Part shown: positions 1 to 8,039 of the stretch, piece by piece
How the letters are laid out: every line of letters starts with the position of its first letter
Position numbering within the stretch: the stretch's first letter is position 1
Source of the DNA: Gaetbulibacter sp. S0825
GTDB taxonomy: Bacteria; Bacteroidota; Bacteroidia; Flavobacteriales; Flavobacteriaceae
Reading direction: 5' to 3'
Assembly: GCF_011777505.1 (NCBI RefSeq)
Contig: NZ_JAATJT010000003.1
Coordinates: 434,001 to 498,000 of the forward strand
DNA length: 64,000 nucleotides
The notes under the pieces: model-generated
What the model was told of the DNA's origin: nothing
What the model saw: only the letters and a program-made list of their open reading frames with translations
Databases searched by the model: none
Made by a program: the position numbers and the translations under genes

Positions 1-126
1 GGATCGGATCAAGGATTTATAAAGTTTGGCTCTAGAGTAGATTTATTTTTACCTTTAGATACTAACATTAAAGTCCAGCTCAACCAAAAAGTAAAAGGTG
101 GAGAAAGTATAATAGCAGAAATGTAA
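1..126 (+). CDS. psd: Phosphatidylserine decarboxylase family protein (C-terminal end, partial)
   Basis: This is an open frame entering from the left edge and ending in TAA at 124-126; 41 residues are visible. The segment [11 protein letters not shown] followed by LFLPL and a VKGGES turn matches the C-terminal end of phosphatidylserine decarboxylases. In those enzymes this part belongs to the alpha chain, downstream of the self-cleaving LGST-type site, which lies outside the window. The enzyme would convert phosphatidylserine to phosphatidylethanolamine at the inner membrane. The stop overlaps the next start by one base (TAATG), so the acyl-CoA-binding gene is probably translationally coupled. 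The assignment is from the tail only and is fairly secure. Confidence 0.75.
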   Translation, partial: GSDQGFIKFGSRVDLFLPLDTNIKVQLNQKVKGGESIIAEM

Positions 127-392
127 TGACCTCGGCAGAATTAGACATAAAATTTAGAGAAGCTGTTGATCGTATCAATGCGCATACCGAACCTTTTCCT
201 GCAGATATTTTACTAAAACTTTATGCTTATTACAAAAAAGCAACTAACGATTATGGCAGACCAAAAAGCCGCGAACCGTTAATTAATGCCTTTAAAACCA
301 ATGCGCTTTTTCAAGCGGAAGATATAAGCCAAGACCAAGCTAAACAACAATATATTGACTTGGTTAATAATTACTTTCTATATCGCAAATAA
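126..392 (+). CDS. Acyl-CoA-binding protein
   Basis: The 88-residue protein has the length and helical pattern of acyl-CoA-binding proteins. The second-helix motif LLKLYAYYKKAT is diagnostic; its Tyr and Lys residues contact the CoA moiety in this family. A late helix (QYIDLVNNYF) matches the family's fourth helix. It is a cytosolic carrier of long-chain acyl-CoA. Its one-base overlap with the upstream phosphatidylserine decarboxylase gene suggests a shared transcript linked to phospholipid metabolism. The ATG at 126 is the only start that fits the family length. Confidence 0.85.
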   Translation: MTSAELDIKFREAVDRINAHTEPFPADILLKLYAYYKKATNDYGRPKSREPLINAFKTNALFQAEDISQDQAKQQYIDLVNNYFLYRK

Positions 393-393
393 A

Positions 394-759
394 ATGACCT
401 TTCAAGTAAAATCAATACGAGCGTTTATTGGTGCTAAAAACTATAATGAATCCAGACAATTTTATTTGGATTTTGGTTTTGAAGAAATAAAAACCTCGCC
501 TACAATGTCTTACTTTAAGCTAGGTGCCTTTGGGTTTTATTTACAAGATGCTTATATAAAAGATTGGGTAGATAACTCCATGATATTTTTAGAAGTTGAC
601 AATCTACAACAACACCTTGATGAGATAACGAGTTTACAACTAGACAAAAAATACAAGAATGTACGTATAACCAATATTAGCTATAACTATTGGGGAAATG
701 AGTTTTTTATGTACGACCCATCTGGTGTGCTATGGCATATTGGTGAATTTAAGAAGTAA
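394..759 (+). CDS. VOC family (glyoxalase/bleomycin-resistance fold) protein
   Basis: From the ATG at 394 the product has 121 residues. The frame is open further upstream to 355, but that would overlap the acyl-CoA-binding gene, and 394 fits the family start (a beta strand followed by ESRQFYLDFGFEE). The C-terminal part FFMYDPSGVLWHIGEF has the typical VOC ending with an acidic/His metal- or ligand-binding region. The fold is clear, but the substrate is not predictable. It follows the previous stop by one base and probably belongs to the same transcript. Confidence 0.75.
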   Translation: MTFQVKSIRAFIGAKNYNESRQFYLDFGFEEIKTSPTMSYFKLGAFGFYLQDAYIKDWVDNSMIFLEVDNLQQHLDEITSLQLDKKYKNVRITNISYNYWGNEFFMYDPSGVLWHIGEFKK

Positions 760-783
760 GCAGTCTTGACTTTCTTAAAAAAA

Positions 784-943
784 TAGTCGAAATTCGTTTA
801 ACGTCGGATATAAGTCATTAAAACGACGCATATCCGTAAAAACAATGATGTACATATCAATAGCTATATGCAACCTGTCCACGTTTAATTTGTATTCTAA
901 AAGTATGCAATAAATTGCTTACTTTTAAAACCACAAAATGTGG
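784..943. repeat. Hairpin-rich stretch in the 216-base gap before the crp-like gene
   Basis: This gap holds several self-complementary elements. CGGATAT at 805-811 pairs with ATATCCG at 830-836. AAAGTATGCAA at 900-910 pairs with TTGCTTACTTT at 915-925 with one mismatch and a 4-base loop. CCACA at 931-935 pairs with TGTGG at 939-943. They are followed by GCGTTGGCAACAA at 959-971, just before the start codon at 976. The stacked hairpins resemble the folded ends of recombination sites or transcript-protecting structures. No coding frame is evident. Confidence 0.5.
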
Positions 944-975
944 CTTTACATAGCCCTGCGTTGGCAACAATTAAA

Positions 976-1538
976 ATGAAACATCATCTAAAACAGCATA
1001 TAGAAGAAATAATTAAGTTAACAGACGAAGAGTTTGAATTTATATTGAGCCATTTCGAAACGACAAATAAACGCAAACGTCAATACTTATTGCAAGAAGG
1101 TGAAATTGCCGACAAAGAATATTGGATAGTGAAAGGTTGCCTAAAAGCTACTTTTTTGATGAAAATGGAAAAGAACATATTTTACAGTTCGGAATGGAAA
1201 ATTGGTGGATAACCGATTATGAATCTTTCGTAAAACAATCAAAATCTAAAATCAATATAGACTGCATTGAAGATTGCGAACTTCTTTACATAACATTTGA
1301 AAATAGAGAAAAACTGACCAAAGAAATGCACAAAGTGGAACGATTTTGGGCAAAGAAAAGCAAGTTTGGCAGAGTAGCACTTCAAAACAGAATCTTATCG
1401 TTATTAAAAAACTCTTCAAAAGAGCGATATGAATTACTTCTCAAACAATATCCAAAACTTTTTCAAAGAGTACCAAAAAAATTAATCGCTTCATATTTAG
1501 GTGTCAGTAGAGAAACTTTAAGCAGATTAAATTCGTAA
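976..1538 (+). pseudogene. Crp/Fnr family transcriptional regulator, split by a -1 frameshift
   Basis: Two overlapping frames together give one 187-residue Crp/Fnr-type regulator. The first (976 to about 1158) encodes the cNMP-binding fold start with RQYLLQEGEIADKEYWIVKG. The second continues with FFDENGKEHILQFGMENWW and ends in the helix-turn-helix LIASYLGVSRETLSRL. Joining them needs a one-base slip back around 1149-1158. The zero frame there reads T TTT TTG, a slippery heptamer, so the break is a lost base in the T run, a dead gene, or programmed frameshifting. I placed the start at ATG 976; an in-frame ATG at 940 has no family support. This type of regulator is often found next to doxX and tautomerase genes, as here. 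Confidence 0.7.
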
Positions 1539-1555
1539 AATAAACTACTTCAAAA

Positions 1556-1571
1556 CGTGACATTTATCACA
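1556..1571. promoter_or_regulatory. CRP-type operator, CGTGA-N6-TCACA
   Basis: CGTGA at 1556-1560, spacer CATTTA and TCACA at 1567-1571 differ from the classical CRP consensus (TGTGA-N6-TCACA) at one base. It lies 18 bases after the crp-like gene and 83 bases before the doxX start, where an operator for the adjacent regulator would be expected. A degenerate second copy, AGTGA-N6-TCCTA, follows at 1579-1594 and contains the perfect palindrome GACAATTGTC (1582-1591). Confidence 0.5.
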
Positions 1572-1653
1572 AATTTATAGTGACAATTGTCCTATGATCT
1601 GTGTTGTTATTTCTTGATTTTTGTATCATAATAATTTTAAAAAATTAAATGAT

Positions 1654-2070
1654 ATGAGTACTTTAGAAAACATTCAAAAAAAAGACATAGGATTACTAAT
1701 ACAAAGAATTAGTATCGGAATCCTTATTCTATTCCACGGAATTGCAAACTTGACTTCCAATTATTCATTTATTAAAAATTTATTGAATGGCATGGGAATT
1801 CCAGAATTTGTTGCATACTCGGTTTTTATAGGCGAAATAATTGCACCAATATTAATAATCATAGGTTTTAGAGTAAGAATGGCAAGTTTAGTTTTAGCTT
1901 TTAATATGTTAACAGCTATTTTAATGGCACATTCTTCCGACATTTTCACTTTAAATCAATTTGGTGGTTGGGGAATTGAGTTACAAGGCTTATATCTATT
2001 TGGAGCGATAATAATATTTTTATTAGGAGCAGGAAAGTATGCAGTATCGACAACTTCAAAGTGGGATTAA
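1654..2070 (+). CDS. DoxX family membrane protein
   Basis: The 138-residue protein has four hydrophobic segments and the DoxX signature RISIGILILFHGIANL near the N-terminus, followed by a glycine-rich second segment. DoxX-family proteins are small inner-membrane proteins linked to redox and thiosulfate/quinone metabolism; the role of most bacterial members is unknown. I chose ATG 1654 over an upstream in-frame TTG at 1621 because the family starts shortly before the first helix. It sits between a Crp-like regulator and a tautomerase gene, with a CRP-type site in front. Confidence 0.85.
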   Translation: MSTLENIQKKDIGLLIQRISIGILILFHGIANLTSNYSFIKNLLNGMGIPEFVAYSVFIGEIIAPILIIIGFRVRMASLVLAFNMLTAILMAHSSDIFTLNQFGGWGIELQGLYLFGAIIIFLLGAGKYAVSTTSKWD

Positions 2071-2107
2071 TATTCAGCAACTCAATTATTTTAATAAATA
2101 AAAAATC

Positions 2108-2280
2108 ATGCCTTACATTAACATAAGAGTTACAGACACAAACGTAACAAACGAACAAAAAAACTATTAATTGAAGGGGCTACAAATTTAGTGGTTAGCG
2201 TTTTAAATAAAAACCCTAAAATAACTCACGTGGTAATAGATGAAATACCAATTGAAAATTGGGGATTTAATGGAAAATAA
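2108..2280 (+). pseudogene. 4-oxalocrotonate tautomerase-like protein, interrupted by a -1 frameshift
   Basis: The frame starts MPYINIRVTD, with the catalytic Pro that follows the initiator Met in the tautomerase superfamily. It stops after 20 codons at 2168. Stepping back one base at the A run (2157-2163) restores LLIEGATNLV and ends with IDEIPIENWGFNGK. The restored protein has 57 residues, close to the family's ~60. The zero frame at the break reads A AAA AAC, a textbook -1 slippery heptamer, and the zero-frame stop follows one codon later. A missing A in the sequence or a true mutation would look the same. It is the third gene of the regulator-doxX group. Confidence 0.65.
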
Positions 2281-2305
2281 TCTTTAGGGAGTAAAAAATA
2301 ATCAA

Positions 2306-2680
2306 ATGTATATTGACAACATTAAAGAAATCGAAAATTTAATTAATAATTACATAGAGGGAATCTTTTATGGAAACACATTAATCCTTGTAACTTGTTT
2401 TAGTGAAAATGCGTTTGTTCATGGAGATTTAAATACATGTGAATATTCTAAGAGTGTGAACGAGTACATTGAGACCGTTAAGGTTAGAAAAAGCCCAAAT
2501 GACCTTAGAGAAACTCTAAAAATGTCAATCATTGGAATAGATATACTTGGTAAAATTGCAATGGTAAAATTGCACGTTCCAATGCTAGGTTTTAATTATT
2601 ATGACTATTTATCTCTTTTTAAAATAAATGACGAATGGAAAATAGTCAATAAAATATTTACTCATGTAGATAATGACTGA
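2306..2680 (+). CDS. NTF2-like / putative lumazine-binding protein
   Basis: The 124-residue protein begins with a helix (EIENLINNYIEGI), then SENAFVHGD, and ends with DYLSLFKINDEWKIVNKIF. This is the alpha+beta cone of the NTF2-like superfamily, closest in pattern to the putative lumazine-binding group. Such proteins are cytosolic and often of unknown ligand. It has no signal peptide. It lies 25 bases after the broken tautomerase gene and may be the last member of the regulator-doxX group. Confidence 0.65.
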   Translation: MYIDNIKEIENLINNYIEGIFYGNTLILVTCFSENAFVHGDLNTCEYSKSVNEYIETVKVRKSPNDLRETLKMSIIGIDILGKIAMVKLHVPMLGFNYYDYLSLFKINDEWKIVNKIFTHVDND

Positions 2681-2693
2681 TAGAGTAAATAAC

Positions 2694-2760
2694 AGTTACC
2701 AACAACGTGTATAGTTCATTGCTTGTACTCACCCACTTACGAAAATCTTCACGGATATTC
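2694..2760 (+). repeat. Possible half of a recombination-site-like repeat
   Basis: The intergenic stretch starting CAGTTACCAACAACGTGTAT and continuing with TTCATTGCTTGTACT resembles an element I recall between accessory genes in Bacteroidota genomes. The GCGTTGGCAACAA at 959-971, upstream of the crp-like gene, shares the CAACAA core. This assignment is from memory of the pattern and no partner half is clear here. Confidence 0.3.
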
Positions 2761-2817
2761 TATTCAGTTTGAATTAGCTATATTAGTTATATTATTACTC
2801 AACTACTCATAAACACT

Positions 2818-3234
2818 ATGGAACAAAGACTTACTATTATTGGATTAGGTGTAAACGATTTAAAAGCAGCAACTCATTTTTATGAGTATATTTTTGGATG
2901 GGAAAAATTAGAATCTAGTAACGAATCTATTACGTTTATTAAGCTTAATGGTATTTTACTGTCATTATATAATAGAGAAGCTCTTGCAGAAGACGCTACT
3001 GTAAATGGTAAAGGAGGAGGTTTTAAAGGATTCTCTTTAGCTTATAACACACGTACAAAAGAGGAGGTTGATACTATTATTTCAAATTTAAAACAAAAAG
3101 GGGTAACAATAATTAAACCTCCACAAAATGTGTTTTGGGGAGGTTACAGTAGTTATGTTTCGGACCTAGATAATAACCTTTGGGAAATTGCTTACAATCC
3201 ATTTTTACCAATTGATGAAGATGGTAATATTTAA
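2818..3234 (+). CDS. VOC family (glyoxalase-like) protein
   Basis: The 138-residue single-domain VOC protein reads [20 protein letters not shown] at the N-terminus and [17 protein letters not shown] near the C-terminus, the standard paired beta-alpha-beta-beta-beta modules. The C-terminal Glu could serve as a metal ligand. The substrate is unknown. It is the second of three VOC proteins in the first 17 kb. Its stop codon overlaps that of the convergent VF530 gene within the palindrome TTAA. Confidence 0.8.
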   Translation: MEQRLTIIGLGVNDLKAATHFYEYIFGWEKLESSNESITFIKLNGILLSLYNREALAEDATVNGKGGGFKGFSLAYNTRTKEEVDTIISNLKQKGVTIIKPPQNVFWGGYSSYVSDLDNNLWEIAYNPFLPIDEDGNI

Positions 3235-3458
3235 GACCTTGTATTTTTTAGCATTTTTAAATACATATTTTCAACCTTAGTTCGAGCCCAAGGTGTACGA
3301 CGTAAAAACTTCAAACTGGATTTTATTGAAGGATCGTGAGTAAAACAGCGAATATTAATGTTGTAGCCTAAATATTCCCAACCATAACGGTCTACCAAAT
3401 CATTAATGATTTGTTCTAGTTTTATACCATGTAAAGGGTTGTTTGGTTGAGATGCCAT
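3231..3458 (-). CDS. VF530 family DNA-binding protein
   Basis: The 75-residue protein matches the VF530 family along its whole length: [21 protein letters not shown], then [19 protein letters not shown] and the ending [15 protein letters not shown]530 proteins are small helical, presumed DNA-binding proteins of unknown role. The start codon overlaps the stop of the upstream small gene by one base, so the two are probably co-translated, downstream of the RhlE helicase gene. Confidence 0.85.
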   Translation of the reverse strand: MASQPNNPLHGIKLEQIINDLVDRYGWEYLGYNINIRCFTHDPSIKSSLKFLRRTPWARTKVENMYLKMLKNTRS

Positions 3459-3667
3459 TATTCAATAAGCGCTTTTATTTTTACAGCTTTTTCAAAATGG
3501 TCTAATTGATGCGTTTGTATCCACCATGTAGCAGCTTCCATCAATAGCTCTGGGTTATCATTCTTATTGGCAAAAAATGCATAGAATGACAAACCAACAG
3601 TGTTTCCTTTTTGAGCTATTTTCTTATTGCAAACGCCAATAATTTTGTTTCGTAATTCAGTAGTCAT
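3458..3667 (-). CDS. Small conserved protein, DUF6500-like
   Basis: The 69-residue protein has a short helical start ([17 protein letters not shown]), then [13 protein letters not shown] and [22 protein letters not shown] associate this pattern with the DUF6500 family; the function is unknown. It has no signal peptide or membrane segment. It lies two bases after the helicase gene and overlaps the VF530 start, so the three probably form one transcript. Confidence 0.6.
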   Translation of the reverse strand: MTTELRNKIIGVCNKKIAQKGNTVGLSFYAFFANKNDNPELLMEAATWWIQTHQLDHFEKAVKIKALIE

Positions 3668-3669
3668 AA

Positions 3670-4980
3670 TTAACGTCTATTTCTATTACGATTTCGGCTT
3701 CTGCTTTTATTTCTGCTAGTATTTCTACTATTTCCTGAATCACCACCATCAGCAGATTTTCTCGAACTTTGAGATTTTGGTTTATTAGATCTTCGTTGGT
3801 TTCTTCCCCCTCCCTGGCCTTGTTTTATAGGCTTTGTTGATGCATTAGGGTCAGGTTCAAAACCTTCAACAATTTCTACAGGAATTTTTAAACCTACCAG
3901 TTTTTCAATGTCTCTTAAATACGTAGTTTCATCGGCACTTACTAAAGACACTGCTTCACCATTTGCTCCCGCTCTACCAGTTCTTCCAATACGGTGTACA
4001 TAGTCTTCAGAAATATTAGGCAATTCAAAGTTTACAACATGTGGTAATAAAGGAATATCTAATCCACGAGCTGCAATATCTGTAGCCACCAACACTCTAA
4101 CGGATCCGTTTTTAAACCCTGCTAAAGCTTTTGTTCGTGCACCTTGACTTTTATTTCCATGAATAGCTGAAGCAGAAATACCTGCACTAACCATTTTTTT
4201 ACAAAGTTTATTAGCACCATGTTTGGTTCTGTTAAACACCAAAACCTGCTTCCAATTGCCTTCAGAAATAAGTTTAATAATTAAATCGGTTTTCTTCGCC
4301 TTTGCAACACGATATACTTTTTGTTCAATAGCATCGACTGTAGTGTTTTCAGGTGTTGCTTCAACCAAAACAGGATGGTGTAATATGCTATTTGCCAGAT
4401 TTTTTATCTCTCTTGAAAACGTTGCTGAAAACAATAAATTTTGTCTTCTTGAAGGCATTAAGCTCATTATCTTGTCAATATCTCTTTTAAAGCCCATATC
4501 AAGCATTCTATCTGCCTCGTCTAAAACCAAAATTTCAATTTTTGCAAGCGATAATAGTCCTTGACTATTTAAATCTATAAGACGTCCAGGAGTGGCAATA
4601 AGAATATCGACACCATTTCTAATAGTGGCTACCTGTGGTCGTTGATTAACACCTCCAAATATCACTGCCGAACGGATGTCCAAAAACTCACTATATGCTT
4701 TTACATTATTATGTACTTGCGCAGCTAATTCTCTAGTTGGCGTTAATACTAAAGCACGAATTGGTCGTTTACGCATATGTTGTCCTTGTGACAATTTTTG
4801 CAGCATTGGCAACGTAAAGCCTGCTGTTTTACCAGTTCCTGTTTGGGCAGATGCTAAAACATCTTTTCCTTCTAAAATTAAAGGAATTGCTTTTTGTTGG
4901 ATTGGTGATGGTGTTGTGTAGCCTTGTTTACTAACGGCTTTTAATAAGGCATCCGATAAGCCTAGGGAATTAAATGACAT
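3670..4980 (-). CDS. rhlE: DEAD-box ATP-dependent RNA helicase, RhlE type
   Basis: All helicase motifs are present in the 436-residue protein. They include the Q motif ([11 protein letters not shown]), AQTGTGKT at 45-52, PTRELA, DEAD at 154-157, SAT at 185-187, and HRIGRTGR at 329-336. From about residue 375 the tail is basic and rich in Arg, Ser, Gly and Asn, typical of RhlE-group proteins that bind RNA. It would unwind rRNA or mRNA structures, for example in ribosome assembly or cold adaptation. A TAACTTTG -7 box lies 57 bases upstream on the minus strand. Two small genes follow on the same strand. Confidence 0.93.
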   Translation of the reverse strand: MSFNSLGLSDALLKAVSKQGYTTPSPIQQKAIPLILEGKDVLASAQTGTGKTAGFTLPMLQKLSQGQHMRKRPIRALVLTPTRELAAQVHNNVKAYSEFLDIRSAVIFGGVNQRPQVATIRNGVDILIATPGRLIDLNSQGLLSLAKIEILVLDEADRMLDMGFKRDIDKIMSLMPSRRQNLLFSATFSREIKNLANSILHHPVLVEATPENTTVDAIEQKVYRVAKAKKTDLIIKLISEGNWKQVLVFNRTKHGANKLCKKMVSAGISASAIHGNKSQGARTKALAGFKNGSVRVLVATDIAARGLDIPLLPHVVNFELPNISEDYVHRIGRTGRAGANGEAVSLVSADETTYLRDIEKLVGLKIPVEIVEGFEPDPNASTKPIKQGQGGGRNQRRSNKPKSQSSRKSADGGDSGNSRNTSRNKSRSRNRNRNRR

Positions 4981-5036
4981 ATAAATAATTGTGCAAATGA
5001 CATTCTTATTTATAGCGCCATTTTTTTATTAAGCTG

Positions 5037-5044
5037 CAAAGTTA
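5037..5044 (-). promoter_or_regulatory. Bacteroidota -7 box (TAACTTTG) upstream of rhlE
   Basis: On the minus strand the octamer reads TAACTTTG, an exact match to TAnnTTTG. It is correctly oriented for the helicase gene that starts at 4980. No clear TTTG -33 element is seen at the usual spacing. Confidence 0.45.
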
Positions 5045-5128
5045 AGTCTAATTTATGCGATGTCCTTGATTTTATGTAAAAATTAGTCGAACTTCGTTTT
5101 TCTACAATACTCATTTAAAATATTATTT

Positions 5129-6745
5129 ATGAAGAATTACTTTAAATTTTTAGTACTACTACTTTTTATTAGTTGTAATAATGACAAAAAAGACACAGCA
5201 GGTTTAGTTGAAGTTAGTCAAGAAACGCTTGGAAATCATATTGAACAGTTAGCGTCAGATGAGTTTCTTGGAAGAAAACCATTTACTGAAGGCGAAGTAA
5301 AAACAGTTAACTATTTAAAAGATGAGTTTGAAAAATTAGGACTTTTACCAGGAAATGGCGATAGCTTTTTTCAAGATGTTCCACTAGTAGAAATTACTGG
5401 AACCCCTTCGAAAAACATGATAATTACTGGAGATAATACGAGTATTAATTTAGAACCTTTAAAAGATTTTGTGGTAACAACTAATAAACCAGTGGAAAAT
5501 GTGAGCCTTGAAAACTCCGAATTGGTTTTTGCTGGCTATGGTGTTGTTGCTCCTGAATATGATTGGAATGATTATGAAGGTATTGATTGGAAAGGAAAAA
5601 CTGCAGTTGTTTTAATTAACGATCCTGGATTTAAATCGGGAGATTCAACGTTATTTAAAGGAAACGAAATGACGTATTATGGTCGTTGGACTTACAAATA
5701 CGAAGAAGCAGCAAGACAAGGTGCTGATGGACTTATTATTATACATGACACAGAGCCTGCTTCCTATGGATGGAATGTTGTAGAGTCTGGCTGGAGTGGT
5801 GCTCGCTTAACTATAGAAAGTGATTTGCCGCTTTTAAATGTTGAGTCTTGGATTAGTGGAGAAAGTGCTCAAAAAATGTTTAGTGTCTCTACTATGAAAG
5901 GGCAAGATTATAAAAACTTAGCTAGAAATAAAGACTTTAAGCCTGTTCCATTAGGATTAAATGTATCGGTGAGCATAAGTAATAGTATCAAAAAAGATGT
6001 GTCTAAGAATGTAGTTGCCATGATTCCTGGAACTGACAGAAAAGACGAAGTAATTATTTACTCAGGACATTGGGACCATTTTGGTGTTGGTAAAGCCATT
6101 GATGGCGACTCTATATATAATGGCGCTGTAGATAATGCCTCTGGAACTGCTGGTTTATTGGCTATAGCTGAAGCTTTCAAAAAAAGCAGTCCTACTAAAC
6201 GTTCTATTGCTTTTATTGCTGTAACAGCCGAAGAACAAGGATTATTAGGCTCTGCTTTTTATGCTGAGAATCCTATTTTCAATCCTAAAAAAACAGTGGC
6301 GAATATTAATATAGATGCCTTAGATAGTCCAGGAAAAATGAAGGACTTAACCATCACTGGTTATGGTCAATCTGAAATGGATGAATATGCCAAAGAAGCT
6401 GCCACCAAACAAGGCAGGTACATTATTCCAGATCCTGAAGCTGAAAAAGGCTATTTCTTTAGATCTGATCATTTTAATTTTGCTAAAATTGGCATACCTG
6501 CTTTGTATGCAAGTGGTGCTTATGAAGGATTTGACATTAGTATTGAAGATATAAAAAAGTATAATGATAACTACCGTATGGTTAAATATCATCAACCTTC
6601 TGACGAATATAATCCTGAAACTACAGAATTAAGTGGTATTCAACTAGACTTACAATTATTTTTCAATGTAGGAACAAAATTAGCTAACGAAGATTATTTT
6701 CCGAAATGGTATGATGGTAGTGAATTTAAAGCGGCAAGAGATTAG
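5129..6745 (+). CDS. M28 family zinc aminopeptidase lipoprotein with PA domain
   Basis: The 538-residue protein has a lipoprotein signal (LLLFISC, Cys at about 16). The middle (about 120-250) looks like a PA insert (VFAGYGVVAPEYDWNDYEG). The C-terminal peptidase carries the two-zinc ligands in order: SGHWDHFG, DNASGTAG, TAEEQGLLGS, the Asp of NIDALD, and SDHFNFAKIGIPALY. It should cleave peptides at the cell surface or in the periplasm. The next two genes (a DUF3472 lipoprotein and YitT) follow with short or no gaps and may share its transcript. Confidence 0.9.
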   Translation: MKNYFKFLVLLLFISCNNDKKDTAGLVEVSQETLGNHIEQLASDEFLGRKPFTEGEVKTVNYLKDEFEKLGLLPGNGDSFFQDVPLVEITGTPSKNMIITGDNTSINLEPLKDFVVTTNKPVENVSLENSELVFAGYGVVAPEYDWNDYEGIDWKGKTAVVLINDPGFKSGDSTLFKGNEMTYYGRWTYKYEEAARQGADGLIIIHDTEPASYGWNVVESGWSGARLTIESDLPLLNVESWISGESAQKMFSVSTMKGQDYKNLARNKDFKPVPLGLNVSVSISNSIKKDVSKNVVAMIPGTDRKDEVIIYSGHWDHFGVGKAIDGDSIYNGAVDNASGTAGLLAIAEAFKKSSPTKRSIAFIAVTAEEQGLLGSAFYAENPIFNPKKTVANINIDALDSPGKMKDLTITGYGQSEMDEYAKEAATKQGRYIIPDPEAEKGYFFRSDHFNFAKIGIPALYASGAYEGFDISIEDIKKYNDNYRMVKYHQPSDEYNPETTELSGIQLDLQLFFNVGTKLANEDYFPKWYDGSEFKAARD

Positions 6746-6770
6746 TAATTATTAGGTTCTTTAAAAAAAC

Positions 6771-8039
6771 ATGAAATACTCAAAGTTATTTTGCATTTTA
6801 ATCGTATTTACTTTTGTTGCTTGTAAACAAGAGATGTCTTTTGATGTTTCGCTTTTAAATACTGAAATAACATCAGGAAATAGTTGGGTAATAAATGATG
6901 CGTCTAAATCTTCAGAAGTGATTACCAAAGAAGGTATTACAAATTGGCAAGATGCAAACGACACTATTAGAGCTTATTTTTATACCGAAAAAGAAGCTAG
7001 TATTCCTTTTGGAATCATAGCTAAAGGTACCTCAGAATTTAAGATTTCTTATAATAACAAAACTGAATCTATCAAGTTAGAAAACTCTGAATTTGACACT
7101 ATTTATATTGATAATTATAATAGTGAAGGTAAAGGCTATAATCATATTGATTTTCATGACATCACAAATAACAATATAGAAATCAAGAGTATTCTTATTA
7201 AGCAACCTGACGACAATACCTTGGTAAAATATATTAAAGACGATTTTTATTTTGGCAGACGAGGTCCTTCAACACATCTGGTATATGAAACACCAACTGA
7301 TGATATTGAATGGATGTATAACGAAATTGAAATTGATAAAGATCAAGACGTTATTGGTTCCTACTTTATGGCAAACGGTTTTGGCGAAGGTTATTTTGGC
7401 ATTCAAGTAAACTCAGAAAACGAAAGACGCATTTTGTTTTCTATTTGGAGTCCGTTTAAAACCGACGACCCAAATAGCATTCCTGATGACCAAAAAATAA
7501 AACTCCTCAAAAAAGGCGAAGGTGTTACCACAGGTGAATTTGGTAATGAAGGCTCTGGTGGACAAAGCTATAAGGTGTTTAATTGGAAAGCTGAAACTCG
7601 GTATGGTTTCCTTACAAGAGTAAAACCAAATGGTAAAAACGCTACAGATTACACATCTTACTTTTTTGATCCTGACACTAATCAATGGCATTTAATAGCA
7701 AGTTTTAGACGACCAATAACTAATACTTATGTAACGCGACCTTATTCTTTTTTAGAAAACTTTATTCCGAATACTGGAGCATTAGCGAGACAAGGAGGTT
7801 TTTACAATCAATGGATGCGAGATAGTAAAGGTGTATGGTATGAAATTACCGAAGCTAAATTTTCAGCAGATGCAACTGCTAGAAAGGATGCACGATTAGA
7901 TTATTCTGGCGGAATCATAAATGATGGATTTTATTTAATGAATTGTGGTTTCACAAACGACCATACCACTATCGGAACTATGTTTACAAGGGCAACCTTA
8001 AGTGTTTCTCCAATTATCAATTTTAATAATTTAGAATAG
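6771..8039 (+). CDS. DUF3472-domain lipoprotein
   Basis: The 422-residue protein has a lipobox (FTFVACK) and so is a membrane-anchored, probably surface-exposed protein. The N-terminal part up to about residue 140 is beta-rich, as in the DUF5077 domain. The remainder contains GSYFMANGFGEGYFGIQVN and ILFSIWSPF, which match the DUF3472 module, a beta-sandwich often found beside carbohydrate-active enzymes. No catalytic residues can be assigned. It lies 25 bases after the M28 peptidase and abuts the YitT gene (TAG then ATG). Confidence 0.75.
   Translation: MKYSKLFCILIVFTFVACKQEMSFDVSLLNTEITSGNSWVINDASKSSEVITKEGITNWQDANDTIRAYFYTEKEASIPFGIIAKGTSEFKISYNNKTESIKLENSEFDTIYIDNYNSEGKGYNHIDFHDITNNNIEIKSILIKQPDDNTLVKYIKDDFYFGRRGPSTHLVYETPTDDIEWMYNEIEIDKDQDVIGSYFMANGFGEGYFGIQVNSENERRILFSIWSPFKTDDPNSIPDDQKIKLLKKGEGVTTGEFGNEGSGGQSYKVFNWKAETRYGFLTRVKPNGKNATDYTSYFFDPDTNQWHLIASFRRPITNTYVTRPYSFLENFIPNTGALARQGGFYNQWMRDSKGVWYEITEAKFSADATARKDARLDYSGGIINDGFYLMNCGFTNDHTTIGTMFTRATLSVSPIINFNNLE

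Noticed and set aside
1621-1653. An upstream TTG start for the DoxX gene
   Set aside because: The extension adds MYHNNFKKLND, which does not match the family start; ATG 1654 fits.
4223-4921. Long open frames on the plus strand at 4223-4564 and 4676-4921
   Set aside because: They run antisense inside the complete RhlE gene, have composition typical of shadow frames, and show no family motifs.
784-5099. TAGTCGAAnTTCGTTT (784-799 and 5084-5099) as ends of a transposon
   Set aside because: The two copies are in the same orientation, the DNA between holds unrelated intact housekeeping genes and no transposase; a 16-base word with one mismatch can occur twice by chance.
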